A stretch of DNA of 36,683 bases from Pelargonium tetragonum (Eukaryota > Streptophyta > Magnoliopsida > Geraniales > Geraniaceae): positions 1 to 36,683 of the forward strand of contig JAYMTL010000167.1 of the NCBI GenBank assembly GCA_036897445.1. Direction: 5' to 3'. Below, in pieces: positions 12,480-24,240 of the stretch. The first letter of the stretch is position 1. Each line of letters starts with the position of its first letter. Both the position numbers and the translations under genes were made by a program. The notes under the pieces were generated by a model. That model ran no database searches, was not told the origin of the DNA, and saw nothing but the letters and a program-made list of their open reading frames with translations.

Positions 12480-12686
12480 AATGTGGGTATATTTACCTTA
12501 ATTACGATTATCTTCTGCTTAATAGTTATAGTACCCCTGTATTATATAGAATTTTATAGAAAAGAAGGGCTCTGGTTTACCCAAGGAACAGTGCTAGACA
12601 GAGTGGTAACTAAAGTGAGTTCTGAGTTAAACAAATTTTGGAGTATGTTAATCCGGTTTACATACAAGTGTGCTCCTTATAAATAG
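12480..12686 (+). other. Open frame with an N-terminal membrane-like segment, no ATG
   Basis: After a stop at 12477-12479 this frame is open for 68 codons. It begins with a strongly hydrophobic run (GIFTLITIIFCLIVIVPLYY), followed by a mixed charged and amphipathic region ending near KCAPYK. This arrangement resembles a single-pass membrane protein N-terminus. However, the only possible start is GTG at 12483, which would be unusual for a nuclear gene, and no family is recognised. The AT-rich background readily encodes hydrophobic residues, so a chance open frame is quite possible. No ribosome-binding-like site or splice context supports it. Confidence 0.15.
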
Positions 12687-15600
12687 GGATTGCTGTGGAA
12701 GCTTTGAACCTTTAGCCGAACTACTTTTTAGGTATAACCGCATTAGGATTTGCCATTTCACATGATAGGAGTTCTTGACTTTATAGTAAAGTTAAAAAAT
12801 AACAATAAATATTCTTGTAACCGAGGGTTAATCACATTTCCTCCGAACATATCAAAGCTATCTTGTTCCAACATGTCGGGGTTCCATCGCAAAGGATATA
12901 GAGAGTTTTCAGCATGATCTAAATCCATTCGTATTCAAGCGATTAAAACAGCTTTTGCTATAATGTATGTATAAGAAAAACCTCTACTTGTATTCGCCCC
13001 CTTTAATGTCCCCGACCTTTCGCTTACAAATAATGAATTCTATTAGCACTCTCTTATTCTAGATTACACTTGGTATAAAAGTTTTTTATGTACCCGGATA
13101 CCACAAAAGAGGTAGAGTACGGGTCAACTAGATACAAATGAAAGGAACTCAATCTTATTTTAGTCCTTGTTTTACTCTAAAATTCATTTTAAAGAGTAAT
13201 CCCCGTAAAAAAGTTATAATCATACGCTAACTTAGAAATCAGGAGGAGATCCGCGATTCTACTTAATACTAAAGGGCTGCTCGAAAGAGTTGAAAGGCAA
13301 AACGAGGCTTTTTGCACAATATTACTTTATGATCTGTTATATAAGCTGTTTTTAGTTTTTCGAAATCAGGGTATTTTCAAATGGAAAGCAAGCCTCTTTT
13401 AAGTACTATTACTTTGTAGATAAGGCCTCAAATAAAGGGTCCACGTAAGGCTATAATTTACTTTGTTTAGGAATCACCGGCTTTTTTAACTACTTACTTT
13501 ATGGTTTTATTAAAAAAAAATATCTGAGCGAGTTGCAAATTAGGATAGGGTACAGAAACTAAACCGAAGAGGAAGACAAAACCCGAAACCTTGTATACTT
13601 ATATGCCTTTTTAGAAAGATGACACCTAAGAATTTGAAAACCTTTGTGCAATCGGAGTATCTGAAAGATCGTTGAGGACCTAACCTTTTTGATTTTTGTT
13701 TTAAATTGCAAGTATTATTGCCAATCGGATTGCGTTCAATTGACGTAGTTCTAAGGAGCTTCTGTCTGTATATTATATAATGTATAAAAGTAGACTCCAC
13801 ATATTTTTGTTATCTCCGAGAAATTGGTTAGGTAGGTCGAGTTTCCTTTACTCTTACTTTTAGAGTTGAACACTTGCATATAATCCAATAGACAGAAAAT
13901 CTGACTTCCGAGATAGCGAAAAGGGATTGCATTACAGTAACCAAAGAACTATTCATTATTATTCTATAATACTAAAACACTGTAAACTGTAGTAGAAAGA
14001 AATTTTTAAGAACCCTCTTTCTTGTATATCAAATAACCTAATTGCAGGGGCCTTTTGTCTCATTATATTTCGATTGATAGAAAAAACCCAAGCAGAGTAG
14101 ATACATAGGAACAGTTCCCATAGGTGTAAGCATATAACGGGCCATATAGAAATTCGTGATAGTACTTTATAGTTTTTATTACTAGGATTAATACAGTAAA
14201 TAAAGAGACTACCACCCCTTTTATTATCCTGATGGAGATAAATAATGGAAAGCTCGAGGTCCCTTGTTTGTCAATTTTGGGAAAAAGCCCTTTGTCGCTG
14301 ATATTTATTCCTAGAAAATGAGTTTAGAGTAAGTTGTTAACACATTCCCAGCATTAACCACTAAAAATCCAATTAAGAAGCTGAGAATCTCGATTTCTGT
14401 ACTTATTACTTATGCGGGTTTCCTTGATCCGGGGCCCTCCAGTAAGCAATAAGAGTATATTAAATATAAAAGGAAAGGCAGAAAGAACTTAGACAAAGAA
14501 GAAATTTCAAATTCTGGATATTACCACAGTCGATAAAAATTTCCTCCTTCCTTTTTTCTCAGGTAAAATGTCGCTAAAGTTATAAGACATGCGCAAGTTC
14601 TAATCGGGTACCGATTCCTTGTAATAAACTATCAAGTAAACTTTGATTTTAATAAGCTAGCCAAGTTAAAAAGATTTAGGGATTTCTACTAAAATCTCTA
14701 GACTCTTATCTGGCCCAAACTTTTTCACCAATACTTGATATATCCCCAAGGCAAAGTAAGATTAACCTAAAAAAATGTCACGAGAATAGGCTTAAAAAAA
14801 GAGTCTATACCCGACCCTGGTAAAAGTCTTCCTGCAGCTGCCCTTACTATGTGTGTTATACTAAACAGAGGCTCCTACGAGGAAATTTATGCTTACTAGC
14901 TCCAAGTTCTTTCTATTTACTTTAGGGGTTGCCTTGGATACCAAATCTACTCTTTCGGCAATTGCAATATATACAAGAATCCTATATAATTTCACTGACT
15001 TTATGGGCACCATGCTCCTAAAAAAGTCCCTATGTTTATTATAAGTTTTATTTCTTAACTCTAGAGCAGAAAAGCCGGCTAAATATTAATGAACAAGGAA
15101 GTCTAAGGAATATCTAAGAGGGGTTTCTAAAAACGGTTACTGTCGGGATTCGACTCATTTTTTGTGGGAAAGTGGATTGTAGACTATGAAATACCAGACA
15201 TATAAGCTTAACTTTTTTAGGTATTTAACTCGTTTAAAAGAAACCCTATTCATATTATTAAGACTTCGGTTAGGTTATGCCGCTCTCTAGGGATATACTT
15301 CCCAAAAATCACGAAAGAAATTGGGTCTAATAAAGGAATTGCGTACTCCACATATAAAAATTGAACTGTAAAAAGCTTTTCCACAGCGGGAATCCTAAAC
15401 TCACTACTTTACGGTAAGAGAAAAGACTCTACATGACTTGATTTGAATAATATCTAATTCTACCCTCTTTTCTCAATAAATAAGGAAACAGATGAGAACT
15501 CTATAAAAAGCGATTTATATCTCTTCGATCTATACGGAAAATACCCTTGTTGTAGTCTACTTAAGGATTATAAGGATTATTCTGATTTTTTAATTATAAA

Positions 15601-16460
15601 GAAAGGTTAACACCCTATAAAAGGAGGAGCACCCTGTTCAAAAGACTCTATTTAAGTAATTCTATGATATGATAAATGAAACTGAGAGAGAATCCTTCAT
15701 TTTATAAGGATAACAAGTTAATAGAGTTTTCGCGGAACTACATAATATTACAAGAAACCCTGTAGGGAATTCTTTTTATAACACTTTATTTACAAGTTTT
15801 AAGTAGATCGCAAGCCGATAGTGCCAATAACAAACCAGCAATACCTTTAAGATAAAATTCTTACAAGTATATTTTTTGTAACCTCCTGTACATAACTTGG
15901 GAACTGGCTGAATAGAAGTTATAAATCTATAGCCATTAAAACTTTTAGTTTAAAGGGAACTCTTGTTAGGGCTTAAAGAGGAAGACTTTTTTAAACTGCA
16001 AAAGTCAATTTAATTTAAAGAAAGATAGAATATCATACATAAGCAAGTCAATCATGGAGCACTAGACAAATAACAATCTGTAAAATAAAGAGCAACTTAA
16101 AGTGCATAGAAAACGCACCCGGTTTTCTAAATTACAGGGCACTCCACTTCAGTAAATTCTTAACAAAACTCTTAGACCCTTATAAATATGGATATACCCC
16201 GATATTTACATACTCTTAGCCATAGGATTTACTATAACTTCTTGTTTTCAGCACTAGCAACAGACTAAACTTAAGTTTCATCCTTTTTTAGTGGCCTATT
16301 TACTATAAGCACTTGGAACATTTTCCCCACTCTTACGGACAAATTTCTAAGCACTACTATTGGATATTTTATATATTCTCTTGGCTCTTGGGAAGAATCT
16401 AAGCCAGCTCGTATATCACCTTGTATGGGGAAGACTAATCCCTTAACTTGTTAAAAAAAG
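12687..16460. other. Gene-free AT-rich background
   Basis: These 3.8 kb hold no recognisable gene, RNA or mobile element. The longest frame is an 86-codon minus-strand frame at 13540-13800 beginning with GTG, without recognisable motifs. A perfect 9-bp tandem duplication lies at 15563-15580. Otherwise A/T runs alternate with short G-runs and C-runs. Confidence 0.6.
15563..15580. repeat. Perfect 9-bp tandem duplication (two copies)
   Basis: AAGGATTAT is repeated head to tail at 15563-15571 and 15572-15580 without mismatch. It is most likely replication slippage, and no function is suggested. Confidence 0.7.
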
Positions 16461-16691
16461 TCAAAATGTAACTAAAAACTCTGACTTATTTAACAGCCCA
16501 GTACCTATTGAAGTTAGTAAAACTAAAAAGCAAGGAAAGTGGGGCAGGGAGTCAAAGTTCTCATAAATAAGAATGATAGTGGACACAAAAGCTCTGCCCG
16601 AGGGAGAACTCAACCCCAAACCCGCATCCGTCTGTAAAGTTAAAGTAAATGCTTGCAGAGTTGGCACAAACTCATGGAGATAGGATATCAT
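16461..16691 (-). other. Candidate small CDS: 76-codon ATG open frame in a patch of ordinary composition
   Basis: On the minus strand an ATG at 16689-16691 opens 76 codons that end in TGA. The peptide starts MISYLHEFVPTLQAFTLTLQ, then has a glycine- and serine-rich stretch (GLGLSSPSGRAF) and two fairly hydrophobic segments. The underlying DNA is unusual for this window: it is higher in G+C, third codon positions are often G or C, and CpA and TpG are present at normal levels. It therefore looks largely spared from the mutation pattern around it. I recognise no domain. It could be a small gene, an exon, a recently inserted fragment or simply a spared patch. The frame stands alone, with no neighbour that suggests a role. 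Confidence 0.2.
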
Positions 16692-17739
16692 AGCTTTGTG
16701 AAGTAATTAGGGTTCCTTGTAGTCCTGTAGAATTTTAATCCTTGCTTGACCTCTATCGTATCCTCTTTCTTGTTATACGTATCGAAATTACCTTTCAAGG
16801 GAAGCTCACACAAAGGAGAATTCACGCTAAACAAACTACTTGCGAACTAAAATTAGATTACCAAGTTCCCTTTAACTCTACTTAATTTTTAGTACTTCTC
16901 AATCCTTCGCTGTGCTACATACTAAATTCTGGGGAAACTTGTAATTAAAAGCACTTTTTACTATTATTTATTATACCTACCTTCACCTGTCATTACCATC
17001 AAGAACAAGTTTAATTTGGGGTTTGGCTATTCTTTTTTGATAAAAACCTCCCTATCTTACTACCCTTAGAATAGAGGCTGTACCTATTTTTCTTATCCTT
17101 GAAGTAAGCGTAAACTCTACTCTACAAAATAAGACAATAATACTTGAAAGACTACTACTAAATTTTATTGTACTTCTGCCCTTAAGGCCCGTTTATTTAT
17201 ATAGTAAGATTTTTTTTCTAACACTTACTATGAAAGTAGAGTTAAGAACATAAGATTACAAACAGGGTTGTACGCATTTTGAAAGAGGGCTGCCTCGAGC
17301 ACAAGGAATCTGAGCTAATGCAGGTTCGAACGTTCTAATACTAAGTTTATCTATATAGCCATGAGTAACTGATTTTATAAAAAAAAGTTTTTGTTTAACT
17401 CTTGTCGTTCTCGCTCGCGACTAATACTATTTAAAACAACGAGAAGAATTTTCTTAGCATAGCAATTCTCTTTATTACTCTAAAGAGTACCTGAACGAGC
17501 CGTCCTAAAGAGGGGTTTTTAGGTTTTTCTATACTCTGTGATATGTCATATAAGTATAGTAGGAGACAGTTATTATACGCCCCACGTGAAGCCTTTACTA
17601 GGCAAGGTACATAGATATTGGGGGTTATGCAACAAGATTCAATTAGAGACCTTTCGAATCATTCCTTATTTATAAAAAGACTAATGACACCCCAGAATTG
17701 ACGAGTGTTCTTTGTAAGGTTTGATAAAGGATTCTATAT
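16692..17739. other. Gene-free AT-rich background
   Basis: No supportable gene is present. One short plus-strand match to a tRNA T-loop (GGTTCGAACG near 17322) lacks the rest of a tRNA. From about 17530 the texture becomes smoother and grades into the next block. Confidence 0.55.
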
Positions 17740-18060
17740 CTATAGCTGATAACAGAGGTAGATAAGTGAACATAAGTTTTAGCTCTTTTAGTACACAGAA
17801 GTAGGAGAGAGGCTATAAAGATACGAATAGCTAGAGCAACTCTAAAGCCAGCTGTCTATACCAATGTATATATCCTCAAGGAAGTGTAACAAAGCGAAGA
17901 AGGATATGTAGAATCCTATATACTCATACAAAAGCAATACCCAAGTAAAGGAATAGACAATACTGACCTGACTAAAAAAGTAAAACAAAGCAGTCTTAGA
18001 TACTATTTACAGTATTCTTCATTAAGGATCCTGGGGTCACTAAATTTTGACTTATGAAAG
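17740..18060 (+). pseudogene. Decayed coding-like block with a nearly open frame
   Basis: Between 17776 and 18057 one plus-strand frame is almost uninterrupted for about 94 codons, which stands out where stops normally come every dozen codons. It includes EGYVESYILIQKQYPSKGID followed by a lysine-rich and then a tyrosine-rich part, a mixture of charged and hydrophobic residues typical of a folded protein. CpA is retained on the plus strand, unlike the flanks. I do not recognise the family and see no terminal repeats. It is probably the remains of a protein encoded by a repeat or an old host gene, now broken. Confidence 0.3.
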
Positions 18061-20914
18061 GGCCCTATTTAGTTTAGAATTGACAATCCAAAAAGTCCGT
18101 AAAGATCTAACTTTTTTATTGAGCTTTACACCTTTATCTAGAAAGAATAGCTTTAATTAATAGAACGAGCACTTAGAAAAAGGAAGCCGTTAGGTAGAAG
18201 CTCCTACTAGTTAATTTTTAGAGGGAACCTTTTTATGATAAATTAAGTTATGAGCTTTTGGGATATACTATACACTAGGATTCGGAAAAACTTATGCAAT
18301 TTGTTTCCCGGGCAAAAGCATAAGATTAACAAAGTACTAAAAAGCCTTTCGCGAGCGCTTAAAATCTTGTCACTTACAAGGCGAGGACTCACTAATTAAG
18401 GAAACTTTGACTGCCGAGAACCCTTCAAAAAAGTATGTATAAAGTTTCAAAATTGCTCATTATTGCTCATTAAAAATAAACAAATAAGGCATACCTAGAC
18501 TTGACCCCAAAAGATAAACAAGAAGATAAAAGTCTAAATATAAAGTGACTGGGTACTTAGAGTTACGCGGATTCCGTTAATTCGGATTAAGAGGCTCCCC
18601 TTACTTTTTTGATAACAAACATCTGATGTTACTTAAGCACAAAGTTCGGAAGAGTGCTGCGTAATAAATATAGGATTCTGGTGGGTGGCCCTCAGTTAGA
18701 AATTATATAAATTAGTTTAGATTTTACGAAACCCGAGATTTAAATATAGGAAAGTACCCAACTACTAAAGTGAAAACCCTCTCTATGTAATTTTAGTACC
18801 TAAATCTAGCAAATGCAGTATTCTGTGCTGAATTAGGCAATAGAAGATCCTAACCTTAGTCAATAATCTATTTGGAAATCCTTAGATCTCGGTTAGTATC
18901 CTCCTTTATTCAAAAAGTAAGATAATGGATTTGTTTACTAACTGAGAATTTAGCAGTAAGTATAAGTTATTACCCAGCCATAAAATAAGATCGGACTTAC
19001 ACGGAGGATATCCTATCTGTGATGCGAATAGTGCTTCTAACTTCTTCGGGTGGGGTATACCCTTGTAAAACTTTACATATGCTATAAAGGGTAGGAGAGA
19101 TTTCTTCAAAGCAAGCGGATACGTATATTATAAGTTCTTGCCACAAGGAATGGAAATAGGACTAATTTAACCACAAGCAAGGCTATGAGTTATTAAAATC
19201 TTTCCTACTCTTATCTTTCGCATATTCATTATATCTATATATTTCTATTTAAGCGAGAGCCTCAAGCAGGAATTTTAGATCTTTCCTATAGCACTCATTT
19301 TTTTATTGCCTTAAAGTGGCATTTACCCGGGGTTCAATACAACGAAACCTTTGCATTACAATTTTAGGAACTTGTACTTTACCAGTATATACTTCACGAA
19401 AACTTTTTACGCGCTATATAAAATCTTTAGTACTATACTAGTCACTAGCTTTTTATTACTACAGCAAAAAGAATATAACAACTCCATTTTCTGAAGAGAT
19501 AAACTTTGATTAATAGGCCTAGGTCTTCTACTCCTCTCTACTCTTGCCAGGAAGTATCCTTATATCATCAAAAACCTTTCATATTTCAAAAAGGGTACTT
19601 ACCGAAGTCGAAAATACGGGGCCAGTAAAGAAATAAAAAGTATAGGCTTAGTATTTGAACCTTCTAGTTCTATCCAATTTACTTTTAAACAAAGGATAAC
19701 TACTTTAGTAATTGTCAAAAAATGTAAATAACAACAATTAACAATTTCATTTATAATAAAGAAAGAACACAACTCCTTGTGTACACTAGTAGAAGAAAAG
19801 GGGCCATTTGACTGGATAACTATTAGGTTAAAACTCCGTTGCCAAAAGGATTTAGAACTCGTAAAAATTTTTGTTTTTAAAAATTAGTTTTTGCTAGTTC
19901 AAGAGAATGTAATTTATTATACGCTTTTGTAATTTTGTAATAAAATAATATAGTAAGAAAATTCTTTAGTAGTAAACCGTAGGATTTTTTTTCGTGCGCT
20001 AAAACTTGTCTCAGTATACACCTTTTCCCTCTAAGCGAAGGTCACTTCTCGCAATTTGAATTAGAAAAGGATTTTCCTTGGAGGAACCCAAGATTTTAAA
20101 ATATTCAGTGCTACCATATACACTAGTTCGTCAGGTGATAAAGGGTTCTTTACTTAGGCTTTGTAGCTCTTACTTGATATAATTTTTTATAAAAAGGCTA
20201 CCGAGTTTCCATAGGATTTTAAGTGTCAATAGAGCTACATTAAAAGTTTTCTTCTGACCTGGCTTCTAAGTCTTTTTTTACTAGAAAATTGTACCGGTGT
20301 CTTTGCAATTAATAAAGTCTAAATGGGATGGCTTTAGAAACTTAAGTAAAAGCGCCTATTCTGAGTTATATAGTGTAGCTATTACACAAGGACTTAGGGA
20401 ACTGGAGCTAGGTTAGGTTTAAACACCTATTTATTAATTTATTAAAAGGGATCCTAAAGGTGGAGTCCACAAATTCATTTTAAATAGTAATAACAAAAAG
20501 ATATCTTGTGTGTGGGCTCGGTGCTTTTACATTAGCTTTATCCGCACCTAATATACTGGATTTTTCTTAGTTCTATGGTACTCCTTAAGAGGGAGCTCCC
20601 TGCATGTTAGGAAAACAACACAAGCAAGAAGGTCTAAACTACAAGGAAATTTATTTGAATAATGCGGTATTTAGTGGCCATTAAATCTGTTAACTTAGAG
20701 ACTTTAACGAAATCCTCGGTTTTAGCAAGTATATTCTTGAATATCCCAACCTTTTTGTTGAACCTTAGAGGTCTAGTTAGAGACATAAATATTAATTAAA
20801 AAGACTGGCTCTCTACTCTGGGTATTCAATACTCAAAATAAAGTACTCATTAGTAGCAAAAAAGGACTTTGTTATTCGAGTAAATATATCCAAAGTTCAA
20901 GAAACAAGGGTTAA
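18061..20914. other. Gene-free AT-rich background
   Basis: No convincing gene is present. A 10-bp perfect tandem duplication lies at 18452-18471. Around 19000-19200 the plus strand has a locally open, protein-like reading (SGYVYYKFLPQG), but spacing and context fit no family well enough to call. The rest is the usual mixture of A/T runs and short G-runs and C-runs. Confidence 0.55.
18452..18471. repeat. Perfect 10-bp tandem duplication (two copies)
   Basis: ATTGCTCATT occurs twice in tandem at 18452-18461 and 18462-18471 without mismatch. It is probably a recent slippage event. Confidence 0.75.
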
Positions 20915-21316
20915 ACCCTATGTTTATCTCTAACTATTGTGGTTCTTTTACTTACCTCTTATACCTCAGATCCTGCCTTTGAATGCCAATCGGATGTCTT
21001 TACATTTGACTATACTCGTCTTTCAGGAAGGTGTAATCATTTACAGAAAAATACAACAAGGGGTTCTTATGTATCTATATATAATAGATGTAGCTACTTG
21101 TTTTGTATGCGTAGGGGATTCTTCTTCATAAGTTTTCTTTGTTCTGCAATAAAAAAAGGCTTACTTAATGAAGTTGTATTTTCTTTCCAATGTCCTTTAT
21201 ATTCATTATGGTGGCATAGTGATGGACAATTCTATTCGGAGTTCTGGTATTATGTAAGGGAAAGTAGGAGTGAAGAGCCTTTTTTAAATCCCGGAATACA
21301 TAAAGGCACTACCTAG
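20915..21316 (+). other. Candidate CDS or fossil: longest open frame, hydrophobic leader and seven cysteines
   Basis: This is the longest open frame in the window, about 133 codons between stops. It begins with a hydrophobic stretch (LCLSLTIVVLLLTSY) followed by SDPAFECQ, which resembles a signal peptide and cleavage region. The remainder has six further cysteines (ECQ, RCN, RCS, FCM, LCS, QCP) and aromatic-rich segments such as LWWHSDGQFYSEFWYYV. Small cysteine-containing secreted proteins are known residents of AT-rich fungal compartments. That is the basis for the suggestion; no specific effector family is recognised. DNA here has more CpA and TpG than its surroundings. Against it, there is no in-frame ATG at the leader (GTG at 20939; the first ATG is internal), so an upstream exon would be needed. 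A second frame is also open over 20937-21131, which weakens the statistical case. Confidence 0.22.
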
Positions 21317-23640
21317 ACTATAATAATATTTAATAGTAAAATATGTAATAAAAAGAAGGAAACTCTTACTCTTACCAAGCGCAATGGGAGCTAATATAGA
21401 TGCTAGGAGACTCACCTAAACTTTTTAATTATAGCTCAATCGTCATTTCGGGCTCAAATTCCTGTTAGTTATCTTGATTAATATCTTATCACAGTGAATA
21501 TTATACTTAGTAAGCCACATCTCAAGTTTTTTGATACCAGTGTTATAAACTAAACTAAAAGACTTTCTTAACTTGTCCATATAATGAATAACCCTGTCTT
21601 CTTTCTCTACTCTTTCTTCTTTTTCGGGCCTGTAATTCTATATTCTTATCATAATATATATATATATATATATTTTGCCAAAAAGTAGGTATAAACTAGC
21701 AATCCAAGACCTTAAGTCGAGTAATTTTAATACTATAGGTGAGGTGGGTTCTCTCTCCGTCTGGTTTTGTAATCTAATTAAAAGGAAATAAATTGGAATA
21801 ATACTTAGTAAACTTTTTTTACACATGGCAAATTGCAGAACAGGAATTCCTTATTCTTGTTCAATATTAAAAGAAAGTAGGACTTGTTTCGTGGATTATA
21901 TGTATATTGTTAGTGCTATTCCTAAGCGGATTCTGCATAAAAACTTTTAAGGCCTATCCCCTTTTTTCTTTTCAATGGTATTTCGTTTATCAAACTAAAC
22001 CCCTGCACACTTTTATTAGTTCCGCATCGATCGATATAGAAGACTAACAAACAGAAAGGGCCCCCCTGGTAGGAAAAAGGGTTCCTTGAGTTTCAATTTC
22101 TTATTTCCTCAGTAATTTACTGGCTAGCCAATAAGAAGCTTCTGTATATATTTATTACCTGGGTTCTTTTTACTTGTTCCTAAGTTAATTTAGGAGTAGT
22201 TGCTCATAAAAGGGCATATACCTGTGCAAGACACTTTACTTTTTTTGTGCTAAAGTTTTACTAAAGCTAATCGGACTCGAACCCACAGGATTTTGACTCA
22301 GATTGCTTTGTCACGGATCCATTCAAAAAGCAATTATTTGCCAGTTGACGGAGCGTATACTAAAAAGTCTCGGGTACGGATATTTTTTTTCTAGTTACGT
22401 GATTCTAAGTTTTAATGCAAATAAATATTCGACACAATTCATTACAAATATTATCCTTGTAACGTTACAAGAAAGCTTTAGCTTATATGTTTTTTTGGGC
22501 TTTAGTTAGCTTTGAAATAAGACTTTCTTTACCTATAAGTAGACCTAAGATTTTTGTTATTTATATACAATTGACAGGGTATTTCCATATTCAGAATAGA
22601 CTTTCGCACACTACTCAAGCGAGTCTCCTAGAAGATCAGCAAGGGTAATATAATGGAATGATATGAAGTTTCTCCCTTTATTTAATTTATCTGACCCGGA
22701 GAGGTTTTGTCCCAATTTTATAACGGAGCCCATCTTAACTAAAAGCTTCTAGAAAATGAAACTACATAATATTTTCATTTTTAATACTACAGGTTGAACC
22801 TAAATTACAGGGTTAGGTAGAAGAAAGCCTTTTTACGCTTATTTAAGTGAAACCAGTAATCCGCAGCACAAGGAGACTCCCGCGAAAAATCCTTTTTGCT
22901 ATTGGAATAGTTTATGTGCATCTGACTACATATAAGATATAAGCTAGAAAAAAAATAAGTGTACTTTGGTAGGTTAGACTTTTAAAAAACCAACTTATAT
23001 AGGATCCTCCGGCCTTTCCAAAGATAAGACATTCCTGTGCCTCTAATAAGAAAGGGTCCGTCATGTCAGGATTTGCTCCTAATAAGTGTCTATACAAGAT
23101 AGAGAGAGAGGGGACGAGAGGGCCCGCTTTCAAAAAGAAATTGATAGAATTCGTAAGAGTATGGGGTACTTCATATAGAGACAAAATAGGTCAGTCGCAG
23201 TTGGTTAAACAAAGGACACGGTAAATATGTTACATGTAGTAACCTCAACCAGAATATGATAAAAAATGAAAAGGTTTCTGTAAAAGTGAGATTACAAGGA
23301 TTTTTCATTAGTAAAAAGTGGGTTTCTCTTGCTTGAATTTAAGGGCCCTACACCACCACTTTGGTAGGTTTTGACAATTGGAAGTGATACTACTGGTAAT
23401 TTATTTCGCAAGGGTAGATTAGTTTCAGTTTTAAGATACCTTACTGGATAGGTCTAGGGAATTCCTAGTATTAGCATTAAAAAAGGGGCCCGCAAGAATT
23501 TTAGAGGTTATGCCTTCTCAGAAAATCTTTGGAGTCTTGAAATAAAAACTCTCAATTTTATAGGATTATCTTAACCTCTACAGCGCTTACCCCTTAACCA
23601 GAATTACAGAACTCCAAAGGGTTCTAATCGCATAAAATTG
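21317..23640. other. Gene-free AT-rich background with an (AT)n microsatellite
   Basis: No recognised gene is present. An (AT)10 run lies at 21654-21673, inside the end of a 62-codon minus-strand ATG frame (21638-21826) that I regard as spurious. A 90-codon minus-strand frame at 22912-23184 starts only with TTG. It contains a plausible-looking middle part (LLGANPDMTDPFLLEAQECL) in locally more balanced DNA, but no family is recognised. A T-arm-like motif near 22273 does not fold as a tRNA. Confidence 0.5.
21654..21673. repeat. (AT)10 microsatellite
   Basis: Twenty bases of uninterrupted alternating A and T. This is a simple dinucleotide repeat, expected to vary in length between isolates. 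Confidence 0.9.
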
Positions 23641-24240
23641 ATTCTTAACTTGTTTCTTCTATCGACTTACGAGACTTAGATTAGACTTGATCTTCTTAGC
23701 CGCCATACTTTTCTTAGGAACTAGACCTATCTTACTTTTTAAGCTGTACCACTCTCCAGAGCTTTGTTAGTCTTCTTCTTAGGAAGATTCCCTGTCCTTC
23801 TTGGATCTACTGTAGTTATTCTCTTATTGTACTACTTATTCTAGCTAGAGTTCTTTAGTATAGTTTGTATTACTCTCTATTTATCTTACTTTTTAGCTTT
23901 ATAAGTAAAGAGAGAAATAGAAGTAAAATAATAGTAAGATAGACGTTCTAGTTTGTTATAGATAGTAAAGGATTGTATAGAATCATTTTAGTTAGTACAT
24001 CCACGCACTAGTACACACACCATATGCCCTAGACCTTGACTTTGTTGTTTACTTACCTGACTTAGCAGGAAGAGCAGGGGCTAAACTTTTTGTAAGGGTT
24101 AACTTAGATTCGTTTATAGGCGCTTTCTCTTATAATATAAGTACTAAACTTTTGCTACTCTTATACTGCCTTTTATAGAAAGTATCTGAAACTGCTCTAA
24201 GCTTTCCTGTTTTCTCAGGGGATTCCTTAGGCTAGGATCT
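23641..24240 (-). pseudogene. Smooth-textured decayed block, probable eroded repeat
   Basis: The plus strand is pyrimidine-rich at 23641-23880 and the minus strand has short lysine-rich coding-like stretches (for example SLKSKIGLVPKKSMAAKKIK). It resembles the blocks at 1-790 and 3261-3560 in texture, so these may be pieces of similar elements, although I could not align them by eye. A short CA-rich island lies around 24000-24040. No family can be named, and all frames are heavily interrupted. Confidence 0.25.

Noticed and set aside
13540-13800. 86-codon minus-strand open frame
   Set aside because: It begins with GTG, has no motif, and its composition is like the background.
18990-19200. Plus-strand reading with DLHGGY and SGYVYYKFLPQG suggesting reverse transcriptase or RNase H of an LTR element
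   Set aside because: Distance and order of the pieces fit neither Gypsy nor Copia well, and the short matches are compatible with chance in a locally open region.
22262-22330. Possible tRNA-Leu(CAA)-like sequence on the minus strand
   Set aside because: The T-stem has a G-G mismatch, the anticodon stem is mostly unpaired, and neither a D-arm nor an acceptor partner can be placed.
22912-23184. 90-codon minus-strand open frame
   Set aside because: It starts only with TTG, has no recognised motif, and its length is not exceptional given the number of frames examined.
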